A DNA stretch of 64,000 nucleotides from an uncultured Alistipes sp. (lineage in GTDB: Bacteria; Bacteroidota; Bacteroidia; Bacteroidales; Rikenellaceae): positions 541,446 through 605,445 of the forward strand of contig CAJUAV010000001.1 in assembly GCA_910584485.1 (NCBI GenBank). The letters run 5' to 3'. The translations under genes were made by a program, and so were the position numbers. The notes under the pieces are model-generated. The model had not been told where the DNA came from, did not search any database, and saw only the letters and a list, made by a program, of their open reading frames with translations. The first letter of the stretch is position 1. Each line of letters starts with the position of its first letter. This document shows, in pieces, positions 7,259 to 16,672 of the stretch.

Positions 7259-9958
7259 ATGAAGAAATTTTTCCTTCTGATGGTTGGTCTGACGCTCTTC
7301 GGCTTCGCGGCCGTGGCACAGACGGTCGTCACGGGACAAGTCGTGGATGAGAACGATCAGCCCCTGATCGGCGCCACGATCCTCGTCCCGGGCACGACGC
7401 AGGGTACGAGCACCGACGCCAACGGCCGCTTCCAGCTCAAGACGGGCAAGGGCGCCGACGCCGTGCAGGTGAATTTCCTGAACTACAAGTCCCTCGACCT
7501 CAAGGTGAACGCTTCGGCCACGAAGCAGGACCTGGGCACGATCAAGATGGAGCCCTCGGCGATCGCCATGCAGGACGTCGTCATCACGCAGTCGATCGCC
7601 GTGCAGCGCAAGACCCCCGTGGCCGTGGCTACGGTCGATGCAGCCGAGATCGAGTACAAACTCGGCGGTCAGGAGTTCCCCGAAATCCTCAAGTCGACTC
7701 CGGGCGTCTACGCCACCAAAGACGGCGGCGGCTACGGCGACTCGAAGATCAACATGCGCGGTTTCAAGTCGGAGAACGTCGCCGTGATGGTGAACGGCGT
7801 CCCGATGAACGACATGGAGAACGGTTCGGTCTACTGGTCGAACTGGGCCGGTCTGTCGGACGTGACGCGTTCGATGCAGACCCAGCGCGGTATGGGTGCC
7901 TCGAAGATCTCGGCCCCCTCGGTCGGCGGTACGATCAACATCGTCACCAACTCGATCGACGCCAAGCAAGGCGGCACGTTCACCTACGGCGTGGGTAACG
8001 ACGGTCTGCAGAACGTGGCCGTCAGCTTCTCGACGGGCCTCACCCAGAAGGGCTGGGCCGCCAGCGTCCTGCTCGCCAAGCGTTGGGGCGACGGCTACAT
8101 CCAGGGCACCTCGTTCGAGGGCTACAACTGGTTCGTCAACATCTCGAAGCGTCTGAACGACCACCACCAGCTCTCGCTGACCGCTTTCGGCGCTCCGCAG
8201 AAGCACAACCAGCGCAAGCCCCTCTACGCAGGCCTGAGCATCGCCGAGTGGGACAAGTGGGCCAAGATGTACATGGGCGAAAAGGACATGTACCGCTACA
8301 ACGCCGTCTACGGTTTCGACAACAACGGCAAGGAGCGCTCGTCGATGGTCAACGAGTACCACAAGCCGCAGATTTCGCTGAACCACCAGTGGCAGATCAA
8401 CTACAAGTCGTCGCTCTCGACGGCCCTCTACATGTCGATCGGCCGCGGCAGCGGCTACTCGGGCCAGGGCCGTACGTCGGCCGACCGCACCAACTGGAAC
8501 GGCGCCAGCTACGGCAAGCTGCTCCACACCTTCCGCAAGGCCGACGGTACGTTCGACTACGGTGCCATCCAGGACCTGAACGAGCAGAGCCCCGACGGAT
8601 CGCGCATGGTGATGTCGAAATCGAGCAACAACCACATGTGGTACGGTCTGCTCTCGACCTACACGAACCAGATCTCGAAGAGCCTCGAGCTCTCGGCCGG
8701 TGTCGACATCCGCTACTATGTCGGCGAGCACAACAACGAGATCATCGACCTCTACAACGGTAAGTACTTTATGGACGATGCCGACCGCAAGAACGTGAAA
8801 CCCGAAAACAACATCGCCGCAGCCGATCCCAACTGGAAATACGAGAAGCTCGGCGTAGGCGACAAGGTCTACCGCGACTACGACGGCCACGTGCTGCAGG
8901 AGGGTCTCTTCGCCCAGCTCGAATGGACGAAGGAGAAGATCAACGCCTTCGTTTCGGGTTCGGTTTCGAACACGGGCTACTGGCGTGTCGACCGCTTCTA
9001 CTACGACGAAGCGCACAAGAAGTCGGAGACGATCGATTTCTTCGGCTACACGGCCAAGGGCGGCATCAACTGGAACTTCTCGCCCAAATCGAACGTCTTC
9101 CTGAACGTCGGCTACATCTCGCGTGCTCCCTTCTTCTCGGGCGGCGCCTTCCTGCAGTCGACCACGAGCCACGTGACGAACCCCGACGCCAAGAACGAGC
9201 AGGTATTCTCGGTCGAGGGCGGCTACGGTCTGAAGACCCCCACCTTCTCGCTGAACCTGAACGCCTACTACACGCTCTGGATGGACAAGGCGATCGTCCG
9301 CTCGTCGCAGATGTCGAACGGCGACTACGCCCGCGTGAACATGACCGGCGTCGACGCCCGCCACATGGGTATCGAGCTCGACTTCCGCTACCAGCCCGCC
9401 CGCTGGGTCAACCTGACCGGTATGCTCTCGGTCGGCGACTGGATCTGGACGAGCGACGCCCGCGGTTACGTCTATGACTCGCAGGGTCAGCCGATGACCA
9501 AGGCCCTCGACGGCACAGTCGCTTCGGGCATCATGGCCGACGACCACATGTGCATGGATATCCGCCAGAAAGACGTACACGTCGGCGGTTCGGCCCAGAC
9601 GACGGCCGCCATCGGCGCAACGTTCTTCCCGATGAAGGGGCTGCGCGTGAGCGCCGACTGGAACGCCTATGCCAACAACTACGCCGATTTCTACGTAGGA
9701 GGCAGCAGCATTTCGAACATCAACGTCAACGATCCGTGGCGCATTCCGTGGGGCCACCAGCTCGACCTCTCGGCCAGCTACAGCTTCAAGATCGGCAAGG
9801 TGAACGCCACCCTCTACGGCAACGTGAACAACGTCTACAACTACAATTATATCATGGACGCCCAGTGCGCCGCCGACGCACAGGGCTGGCAGGATGCCTA
9901 CGCCGTGATGTACTCGTTCGGACGCACCTACACCGTCCGCTTAAAACTTCGTTTCTAA
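7259..9958 (+). CDS. TonB-dependent outer membrane receptor
   Basis: An 899-residue receptor: signal peptide (residues 1-20, ending AAVAQ), a CarboxypepD_reg-like beta-sandwich (about 22-105, VVTGQVVDENDQPLIGATI), plug domain (about 115-245, with INMRGFKSENVAVMVNGVP and APSVGGTINIVTN), and a 22-strand barrel ending in RLKLRF with the terminal Phe needed for BAM. The start at 7259 gives the signal peptide; upstream codons belong to the leader. It is 15 bp upstream of a lipoprotein gene that must be co-transcribed, but that partner is not a SusD, so this is not a standard glycan-uptake pair. Substrate unknown. Expression may be controlled by the leader peptide and hairpin upstream. Confidence 0.92.
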   Translation: MKKFFLLMVGLTLFGFAAVAQTVVTGQVVDENDQPLIGATILVPGTTQGTSTDANGRFQLKTGKGADAVQVNFLNYKSLDLKVNASATKQDLGTIKMEPSAIAMQDVVITQSIAVQRKTPVAVATVDAAEIEYKLGGQEFPEILKSTPGVYATKDGGGYGDSKINMRGFKSENVAVMVNGVPMNDMENGSVYWSNWAGLSDVTRSMQTQRGMGASKISAPSVGGTINIVTNSIDAKQGGTFTYGVGNDGLQNVAVSFSTGLTQKGWAASVLLAKRWGDGYIQGTSFEGYNWFVNISKRLNDHHQLSLTAFGAPQKHNQRKPLYAGLSIAEWDKWAKMYMGEKDMYRYNAVYGFDNNGKERSSMVNEYHKPQISLNHQWQINYKSSLSTALYMSIGRGSGYSGQGRTSADRTNWNGASYGKLLHTFRKADGTFDYGAIQDLNEQSPDGSRMVMSKSSNNHMWYGLLSTYTNQISKSLELSAGVDIRYYVGEHNNEIIDLYNGKYFMDDADRKNVKPENNIAAADPNWKYEKLGVGDKVYRDYDGHVLQEGLFAQLEWTKEKINAFVSGSVSNTGYWRVDRFYYDEAHKKSETIDFFGYTAKGGINWNFSPKSNVFLNVGYISRAPFFSGGAFLQSTTSHVTNPDAKNEQVFSVEGGYGLKTPTFSLNLNAYYTLWMDKAIVRSSQMSNGDYARVNMTGVDARHMGIELDFRYQPARWVNLTGMLSVGDWIWTSDARGYVYDSQGQPMTKALDGTVASGIMADDHMCMDIRQKDVHVGGSAQTTAAIGATFFPMKGLRVSADWNAYANNYADFYVGGSSISNINVNDPWRIPWGHQLDLSASYSFKIGKVNATLYGNVNNVYNYNYIMDAQCAADAQGWQDAYAVMYSFGRTYTVRLKLRF

Positions 9959-9973
9959 CAGCACGCACCGAAT

Positions 9974-12640
9974 ATGAAAAAGAATCTGTTCAAACTGCTG
10001 TCGCTCGTGGCGATCGTCCTCTTCGGATGGGCCTGCGAGACCGACTACTACAACGAGCACTACCTCGACGGCTACGAACCCGATGACGAAATCACGGACG
10101 TACAGAGCGTCGAGTACACGCTCGCAGCGGCCGACTACGCCGCCATCGCTTCCAACGCGACCAACAAGGCGATCGCCGAGGCCGCAGGCGCCGAGGCCGT
10201 CAAGGCGCTCAACGCCGTCAAGACGAACGGCTGCTTCGCATCGGCCGAGGAGGCGCAGACCTACATCAAGGCTTTCGTAGCCTCGAAGTACGACTACTAC
10301 CTCTCGAACGGTTCGGGCGTGTCGGTCACCTACCGCCTCTCGAAAGAGCTGCCCGAGGAGTTGCAGCGCATGCGCGCCGCCAAGGCCTGCACGCTCAAGG
10401 ACGAGGCGTACGCCGCCGCCTGGGAGGGTGCCGAGAAGCCCGTGAACGCGCTGACGCCCGCAACGATCGGCAAGCTCGCCGAGATCGTCTCGAACACGGA
10501 GCTGCAGCTCGCCGCCGGCGAATATGCGGCTGTCACCTACAACTGGATGAACGAGGAGCCCACGGTGGGCGGCGGCGACGAGCCCGTCGAGCCCGCAGGC
10601 TACACGAGCCTCCTCGGTTCGGCCAAGCTGAACGACGAAGTCGAGGTCAAGGGGTATGTTTCGGCCGTCTGCACGCAGGGCGTCATCGTCAGCGACAACA
10701 CGGGCTCGATCCTCGTATACAAGGCTTCGGGGCTGGCCGTAGGCGACGAAGTGACTGCAACCGGCAAGATTTCGGCCTTCAACAACGGCTTCCAGCTCGA
10801 CACCTCGAAAGGCGCCGCCATCGAAAAAACGGGTACGACGACCGTCGCCTACCCTGCGCCCGTCGCGCTGGACGGCGCCGCCTTCGACAAGCTGCTGGAG
10901 CAGACGACCAACGAATACGCCAAGTATGTCAAGATCGAGTGCACGGTAACGGTCAGCGGCACCTATTACAATTTCAGCGTCGAGGGTTCCGAAAAGGCTA
11001 CGGGCAGCTTCTACGGTCTGTCCAATGACCAGAAAGCGGAGCTCAAGGACGGCGACAAGGTAACGCTTTACGGCTATTTCTCGTCGATTTCGAAATCGGG
11101 CGGCGTACCGAAATTCGTCAACATCATCGTCGTCAGCCTCAACAATGCGCCCGTCGCAGCCAACGACTATACGAGCCTCCTCGGCTCGGCCAAGCTGGAC
11201 GACGAGGTCGAGGTCAAGGGGTATGTTTCGGCCGTCTGCACGCAGGGCGTCATCGTTACCGACAACACGGGCTCGATCCTCGTATACAAGGCTTCGGGGC
11301 TGGCCGTAGGCGACGAAGTGACTGCAACCGGCAAGATTTCGGCCTTCAACAACGGCTTCCAGCTCGACACCTCGAAAGGCGCCGCCATCGAAAAAACGGG
11401 TACGACGACCGTCGCCTACCCTGCGCCCGTCGCGCTGGACGGCGCCGCCTTCGACAAGCTGCTGGAGCAGACGACCAACGAATACGCCAAGTATGTCAAG
11501 ATCGAGGGCACGGTAGCCGTCAGCGGAAACTACTACAATTTCAATGTCGAGGGCGCCGAAAAGGCTACGGGCAGCTTCTACGGTCTGTCCGATGACCAGA
11601 AAGCGCAGTTGGCAAATGGCGAGAAGATAACGTTCTACGGCTATTTCTCGTCGATCTCGAAATCGGGCGGCGCGCCGAAATTCGTCAACGTGATCGTAAC
11701 GAGCGTCGAGGGCAAGGCTGCCGTTTCGCAGGCAGCCCTCGCAGCCGCAGCCGCCGAGAAGCGCTATGCCCTGCTGCAGTGGAACGGCAGCGCCTTCACG
11801 GTAGCCGACGTCGCCACGGTACAGCCTGCGGACTACGCCGAAATGGGCGTGGGCTCCTATTTCAGCGCCCCCGCACAGGATACCTACCTGCCCAAGTTCC
11901 TCGGCAAGACCTATCCCTACGCCATGGCCGATCAGGAGGTTTACGCAGCCTACAAGGTCGGTTCGGAGGAGTGGTCGGCCGACGCCTACACCTACGACGG
12001 TTCGGCCTGGGTGAAGAACGACTACGTCGTCGACGCCGTCATGCCCTACGTCAAGACGGGCAACGCGTGGATGTTCAACCCCAACCGTACGATCGTCCTG
12101 AACCCCGACAAGAGCGAGTACAGCAAAAAGTACTACCAGGCCGTCGTGGATTGGGTATACGACAACAAGAACGAGAAGTACACCTACGACAACCGTTCGG
12201 ACAGCCGTACCACCGACGCCGAGTACTACAGCGGCTGCGCCGCCGGTTACACGAACCTGAACTGGCGCATCAACACGCTGCCCAAGTACTACTGGAGCGC
12301 AGCGGGCGAGGATATCACGGCCTACGAGAAATACACGTCGGACGATGTCGCCGAGTCGAAAGCCGCTTACGCCGCCTTCTACAAGACGGCCGAGGAGCAT
12401 TTCGCCGAGGCCATGGCCGCCGCGCTGGGCGTGCTGCATGCCGACCAGCAGATGGTACCCGACGTCGAGACCGTCTTCACGGTCCAGATGATGCTCTACA
12501 CGCAGCACATCGGTTCGTCGACGGGCCGCGTAACGCACGCCTTCGAGTTCAAACTCGTCGATAACGGCAAGTTCGAGTACGTACGCATGTACGCGCTGGA
12601 GGATCGTTTCGAGCTGATGAAGGACTCGAACTGGGAGTAA
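9974..12640 (+). CDS. Lipoprotein with two near-identical OB-fold-like domains
   Basis: An 888-residue surface lipoprotein (lipobox ending at Cys21, LFGWAC). Residues ~25-200 form a helical Ala-rich domain; residues 210-398 and 399-587 are two copies of one ~189-residue domain (YTSLLGSAK, VYKASGLAVGDEVTATGKI, SFYGLS, YGYFSSISKSGG), with the feel of the OB-fold domains of DUF5689/DUF6359-type Bacteroidota lipoproteins; the last ~290 residues are a further, unassigned domain rich in Tyr and Trp. It follows the TonB receptor by 15 bp and is closed by a strong terminator, so the pair is one operon. By analogy with SusD-like partners it may present ligand to the receptor, but it is not a SusD homologue. 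Function not assigned. Confidence 0.8.
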   Translation: MKKNLFKLLSLVAIVLFGWACETDYYNEHYLDGYEPDDEITDVQSVEYTLAAADYAAIASNATNKAIAEAAGAEAVKALNAVKTNGCFASAEEAQTYIKAFVASKYDYYLSNGSGVSVTYRLSKELPEELQRMRAAKACTLKDEAYAAAWEGAEKPVNALTPATIGKLAEIVSNTELQLAAGEYAAVTYNWMNEEPTVGGGDEPVEPAGYTSLLGSAKLNDEVEVKGYVSAVCTQGVIVSDNTGSILVYKASGLAVGDEVTATGKISAFNNGFQLDTSKGAAIEKTGTTTVAYPAPVALDGAAFDKLLEQTTNEYAKYVKIECTVTVSGTYYNFSVEGSEKATGSFYGLSNDQKAELKDGDKVTLYGYFSSISKSGGVPKFVNIIVVSLNNAPVAANDYTSLLGSAKLDDEVEVKGYVSAVCTQGVIVTDNTGSILVYKASGLAVGDEVTATGKISAFNNGFQLDTSKGAAIEKTGTTTVAYPAPVALDGAAFDKLLEQTTNEYAKYVKIEGTVAVSGNYYNFNVEGAEKATGSFYGLSDDQKAQLANGEKITFYGYFSSISKSGGAPKFVNVIVTSVEGKAAVSQAALAAAAAEKRYALLQWNGSAFTVADVATVQPADYAEMGVGSYFSAPAQDTYLPKFLGKTYPYAMADQEVYAAYKVGSEEWSADAYTYDGSAWVKNDYVVDAVMPYVKTGNAWMFNPNRTIVLNPDKSEYSKKYYQAVVDWVYDNKNEKYTYDNRSDSRTTDAEYYSGCAAGYTNLNWRINTLPKYYWSAAGEDITAYEKYTSDDVAESKAAYAAFYKTAEEHFAEAMAAALGVLHADQQMVPDVETVFTVQMMLYTQHIGSSTGRVTHAFEFKLVDNGKFEYVRMYALEDRFELMKDSNWE
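10601..11734 (+). repeat. Tandem duplication of a 567-bp coding unit
   Basis: Unit 1 at 10601-11167 and unit 2 at 11168-11734, exactly 567 bp (189 codons) apart. The stretch 10693-10939 is repeated base for base 567 bp downstream (247 bp, synonymous sites included), while the flanking thirds have diverged. This indicates a recent duplication or ongoing gene conversion. Confidence 0.9.
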
Positions 12641-12667
12641 TCCCGATTGCTTCCTCTGCAACGGATG

Positions 12668-12698
12668 CGGGGCCCTCTTCGGAGGGCCCCGTTTTTTT
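12668..12698 (+). terminator. Terminator of the receptor/lipoprotein operon
   Basis: Ten-pair stem CGGGGCCCTC/GAGGGCCCCG with a TTCG tetraloop, followed by seven T. Confidence 0.93.
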
Positions 12699-12779
12699 GT
12701 ATGGGCGGGACGGTGGCGATAGGCGGGCGTTCGGAGGGGTGGTGCATCGGGCTATGCGGCGAGCGGGGGGAGCTCCGCC

Positions 12780-13330
12780 GAGGAGGCGGTTGCTGGCCGC
12801 CACACTACGTGCGGAAGGGTTCGGGACGAAGCCTGCGGAGTGCACGCAGCATGCGGGCCTCCGCGCGCGGAGGCTTCGGCCCGCCGACGTCTGCGACGTC
12901 GAGTCCCGAAGCACGATGATACGCAAATTTTATGTCGACCTCCCGCCGAGGAAGCGGTTGCGGGACACCGCGCGCATGTGCGGAACAGTTCGGGACGAAG
13001 CCTGCGGAGCGCACGCAGCATGCGCGCCTCCGCACGGGGAGGCTTCGGCCCGCCGACGTCTGCGACGTCAAATCCCGACGCACGATGATACGCAAATTTT
13101 ATGTCGACCTCCCGCCGAGGAAGCGGTTGCGGGACACCGCGCGCATGTGCGGAACAGTTCGGGACGAAGCCTGCGGAGCGCACGCAGCATGCGCGCCTCC
13201 GCACGGGGAGGCTTCGGCCCGCCGACGTCTGCGACGTCGAGTCCCGACACACGATAACACGGAAATTTTATGTTGCCCCCTGCCGAGAGGCGGCTTCGGC
13301 CCGCCGATGGCTATGCCATCGAGTCGTGGA
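12780..13330 (+). repeat. Array of type I palindromic elements, 169-bp period
   Basis: The 784-bp gap between two convergent genes (12641-13424) is filled by this array; it holds no credible gene. Three ~91-bp elements at 12820-12910, 12989-13079 and 13158-13248 are spaced exactly 169 bp. Each is bounded by TTCGGGAC and (A/G)TCCCGA, has a nested stem (TGCGGGCCTCC...GGAGGCTTCGGCCCGC) and then GACGTC-TGC-GACGTC. The spacers also repeat, including ACGCAAATTTTATG. A truncated fourth element at 13280-13330 carries GATGGC-TAT-GCCATC instead. Long frames across the array are artefacts of the repeat. Confidence 0.85.
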
Positions 13331-13424
13331 CATGCAAAATTCAGGTGGCTCGCAGCGAGCCCGAAGCGAGAAACCGCCCCGCGCCGCCATGCAGTCAAGC
13401 GACCTGTTTTTGCGGAACGAACGA

Positions 13425-16400
13425 TCAGACGACCCGTTCGATGCGGCCGAGGCGGACGTACCACAGATAGCCCGAGACCCGCCCGTACCCCATTTCGCCC
13501 AGCAGGCGGGCATACTCCCCGATCTGACGACGGTAGCGGGCGGCATCGCGCTCGCCGAATTTGTAGTCGACCACCACCGCCTCGCCGTCGCGCAGCATGA
13601 CGCGGTCGGGGCGGCGCGTGGAAGAGGAGCCCGGGAGGATGATTTCGGACTCGGTGCGCACCTGCCGCCACGAGCCGTCGAACCACCCCGCGACGATCGG
13701 ATCGGCGAGGGCTTCGCGGATGCGGCGGCGCAGCTCGGCCGCCTCGTCGTCGCCGAGCAGGCCGTCGCCGACCATGCAGTCGACCGCCTCGTCGATTTCG
13801 GCTTCGTTCGAGGCCTCGGCGAAGGCGCGGTGCATCAGGATGCCGAAGTTGCGCGGCGAGAGCTCGGCACTCTCCTCCTCCTCGAAATAGCGCTGCGACG
13901 GCAGGCGCAGCCGCAGGTCGGCTTCGGCCGTGGGATACTCGGTCAGCAGCACCGTCTCGGGGGCGTCCGACGCTCCGTCGGCAGGCTCGGGACCGCAGCA
14001 GCTGCCGAACTGGAACCGTTCGCCCCGCTCGGTGCGTTCGTAGCGCCCCGCAAGCTCCCCGAGCGGGCAGCTCTCGCCCTCGGGGCAGAGCACCTCGCGC
14101 AGCAACGCCCCGACATGCCCCGTGCCGCGCGCGGGCAGGAAGACGTGCAGCTCCTCGGCGGCACGCGTCAGCGCCACGTAGAGCAGGTTGATGTTGTCGA
14201 TGTGCGAGTAGACCAGTTCGCGGTAGTAGGCGGCCGAAAAATCCGACTCGGCCATCTGCTGTTTGAAGCGCAGCGGGAAGCGTCCCACGGCGGCTGCCTC
14301 GCCCTCCGAAGCCTCGGCCCAGACGATGTTGTTCACCGCACCGCTCGACTTGGGATCGAGCGCCCACGCACAGTAAGGAATCATCACGACGGGTTTTTCG
14401 AGCCCCTTCGCCTTGTGGACGGTGGTGATTTCGATCGTCGTGGCGCTTTGCTCGACCGAGAGCGACCGCGCGGAACCCTGCTCGTCCCAACGGGCGAGGA
14501 AGAGGGGAATATCGGCGATGCGCGTCGTGCTGAAGGCGATGATCTGCTCGTGCAGCGCCTGCAGGTAGGCCGTCTCCGCGGGGCGGTTTTGCAGCCCGTA
14601 GCGCAGCACGATGCGCTCGAACGCCTCCTCGGGCGAGAGCAGGCGCAGCGAGCGGAAGAAACGACGCTCCTCGTCGTCGGACGGGGCGTCGAACGGGCGG
14701 CCGAGATAACGGTTGCAGAGGGCGCGGTGCAGCGAATCATCGGGGTTGAGCGCCAGCCGCATCACGGCCGTGACGAAGGTGCTCACGGGGGCCGAGCCGA
14801 TCACGAGCGCCTCCTGCGTCATGACGTCGAAGCGGTAACGCGGGTCGGTGTTGCGGCTCTTGAAATCGAGCAGCTCGGCGGCGATGCGCGCGCCGTCGGT
14901 GGCCGAGCGGACCAGAATCATGATCTGCGAAGGGCTGAAGCCGCGGTCGAGCGCCTCGCAGATGCGCTCCACGAGGGGCGGCGCCTCGTCGAAGCGCTCC
15001 ACCGAAACGTATCCTTCGTGCTGCGCCCGACGGCGGGGCCGCTGCGCCGCATCGCAGTAGGCGTCCGCGAGCAGGTCGTGCAGCGCATCGCGCGTGGGCC
15101 CGTCGAGACGGCCCGCCGCAACGGCCGCATCGAGTTCGCGGTTCAGGCGGCAGTTGTCCGCCTCGGCGATGCGGCCGATCGCCGCGTTGTTGAAGCGGAC
15201 GATCACGGGCAGCGAACGCCAGTTCTCCTCGAGGTTCCGCACCTCGACGTGGTCGGCGCCGAGCGCCGCGGCGGCACCGCTGCGCAGGATGCGCCAGTCG
15301 CTGCCGCGCCAGCGGTAGATCGACTGTTTGATGTCGCCCACGAGCAGCACCGTCTCCTTGTCCGACTGCGCCAGCGCGTTTTGCAGCAGGGGCAGAAAAT
15401 TCTCCCACTCCTTGACCGAGGTGTCCTGAAACTCGTCGATCATGAAGCGGTCGAAGCGGTTGCCCACCTTCTCGTAGATGAAGGGGGCGTCGTTGCGGCC
15501 GACGAACTCGGCCAGCAGGTATTTCGTCTCCGACAGGAGCATCAGCTGCTGTTCGTCGCAGAGCTCCTGCACGCGGGCGTAGAGATCGCCCAGCAGGGCG
15601 AAGCTGCGGTAGGTCTCGCGCAGCAGCGTAGAGGTATTGCGCAGCGGTTGCAGGCGGTCGTACGCCTCGCGCAGCGTGCAGAGCAGCGGTTGCAGCACAG
15701 GACGCAGCCGCTGCGACAGGGTGTCGGGTTTGCCCCACGCCTCGTCCTTCGCGCAGGCCGTGGCGACACGGCCGCCATAAGGGCCGCACGTGCCTGCGGC
15801 CAACGCGTAGAACCAGCTGACGAAGCCCCGCTCCTTATAGGGGAAATCGTCCGCCGATCCCCCTGCGTCGGCGATGCGGCGGACAGCCTCCGAAGCCGTG
15901 TTCCGCAGCGCCTCTTCGGCCGCGGCGCAGCGCTCCGTCATGCGGCGGACGATTGCGGCGAGCTCCTCGCGCGAACGCGCCGAGGCGAGGGCATCCTTGT
16001 TCTTCTCCTTGAACAACTCGCCGCCGAGCGAAAGAATCCCCTCGCGCACGTCCCAGCGGCGCCCCTCCTCGATGCGCTCCTCGACGAAGCGGGTGAGCCA
16101 GGCGAGCAGCGCGCGGTCGGTCGTGATACGCTCGATGAGCGTGTCGGCGCTCTTGGCGAGGATCGAGGCGGTCTCGATCTCGATGTTGTAGTTCAGGTCG
16201 AGGTTCAGCTCCTTCAGAAAGGCGCGCAGGATGCGTTGGAAGAAGGTGTCGATCGTCAGCACCGTGAAGCGCGAATAGTCGTGCAGGATGCGGGCGCGCG
16301 CCTCGGCGGCGCGGCGGCGCACGGCCTCCTCCGAGAGGCGGAGTTCGCCGCAGAGACGTTCGAGGTAGCCGCTCTTTTCGCCCGCGGCGAGGCGGTGGAT

Positions 16401-16568
16401 CTCCTTCAGGATGCGGCTCTTCATCTCCTCGGTGGCCTTGTTCGTGAAGGTCACGGCGAGGATGTGACGGTAGACGGCGGGCTGTTCGACCACGTCGCGG
16501 ACGTATTTGTAGGCCAGCTGATAGGTCTTGCCCGATCCGGCGCTCGCATTCAGGATTTTCGCTCTCAT
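13425..16568 (-). CDS. AddA-like UvrD/Rep helicase-nuclease
   Basis: A 1047-residue superfamily 1A helicase with a C-terminal PD-(D/E)XK nuclease, the AddA/RecB-like half of a double-strand break end-processing complex. Visible: Walker A ASAGSGKT (residues 8-15), VTFTNKATEEM (motif Ia), FMIDEFQDTS (motif II), VGDIKQSIYRWRG (motif III), VTTVHKAKGLEKPVV-like motif V (ITTVHKAKGLE) and VALTRAAEELHVF (motif VI). The nuclease end has RPDRVMLRDG and VVVDYKFG. It is divergent from the addB-like gene 104 bp away, so both probably share a control region. Its 3' end abuts the palindromic array. Confidence 0.9.
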   Translation of the reverse strand: MRAKILNASAGSGKTYQLAYKYVRDVVEQPAVYRHILAVTFTNKATEEMKSRILKEIHRLAAGEKSGYLERLCGELRLSEEAVRRRAAEARARILHDYSRFTVLTIDTFFQRILRAFLKELNLDLNYNIEIETASILAKSADTLIERITTDRALLAWLTRFVEERIEEGRRWDVREGILSLGGELFKEKNKDALASARSREELAAIVRRMTERCAAAEEALRNTASEAVRRIADAGGSADDFPYKERGFVSWFYALAAGTCGPYGGRVATACAKDEAWGKPDTLSQRLRPVLQPLLCTLREAYDRLQPLRNTSTLLRETYRSFALLGDLYARVQELCDEQQLMLLSETKYLLAEFVGRNDAPFIYEKVGNRFDRFMIDEFQDTSVKEWENFLPLLQNALAQSDKETVLLVGDIKQSIYRWRGSDWRILRSGAAAALGADHVEVRNLEENWRSLPVIVRFNNAAIGRIAEADNCRLNRELDAAVAAGRLDGPTRDALHDLLADAYCDAAQRPRRRAQHEGYVSVERFDEAPPLVERICEALDRGFSPSQIMILVRSATDGARIAAELLDFKSRNTDPRYRFDVMTQEALVIGSAPVSTFVTAVMRLALNPDDSLHRALCNRYLGRPFDAPSDDEERRFFRSLRLLSPEEAFERIVLRYGLQNRPAETAYLQALHEQIIAFSTTRIADIPLFLARWDEQGSARSLSVEQSATTIEITTVHKAKGLEKPVVMIPYCAWALDPKSSGAVNNIVWAEASEGEAAAVGRFPLRFKQQMAESDFSAAYYRELVYSHIDNINLLYVALTRAAEELHVFLPARGTGHVGALLREVLCPEGESCPLGELAGRYERTERGERFQFGSCCGPEPADGASDAPETVLLTEYPTAEADLRLRLPSQRYFEEEESAELSPRNFGILMHRAFAEASNEAEIDEAVDCMVGDGLLGDDEAAELRRRIREALADPIVAGWFDGSWRQVRTESEIILPGSSSTRRPDRVMLRDGEAVVVDYKFGERDAARYRRQIGEYARLLGEMGYGRVSGYLWYVRLGRIERVV

Positions 16569-16672
16569 GTCGTAAATGTACGAACAAAATCGCGATCGGC
16601 CCCCCTCGGTCGGGAGTTTTTTTGTAAATTAGCCTCCGCAACGGGGCTCTTTTCCCCCGCTGCCGTCTGCCG

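Noticed and set aside
10601..11734. Assembly artefact as explanation of the 567-bp duplication
   Set aside because: The two copies differ at many positions at both ends, so they are separate genomic sequences and not a misassembled single copy.
7259..12640. SusC/SusD polysaccharide-utilisation pair
   Set aside because: The second gene has no SusD-like TPR fold pattern and carries OB-fold-like repeats; no glycoside hydrolases are adjacent.
12780..13330. CRISPR array
   Set aside because: The repeat unit is 169 bp with self-complementary content and identical spacers; there are no short repeats with unique spacers and no cas genes in the window.
12932..13600. Frames of 160-220 codons across the palindromic array, with repeated RPADVCDVES-like phrases
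   Set aside because: They arise because the 169-bp units lack stops in some frames; no start signal, no homology, and they end in the addA-like gene on the other strand.
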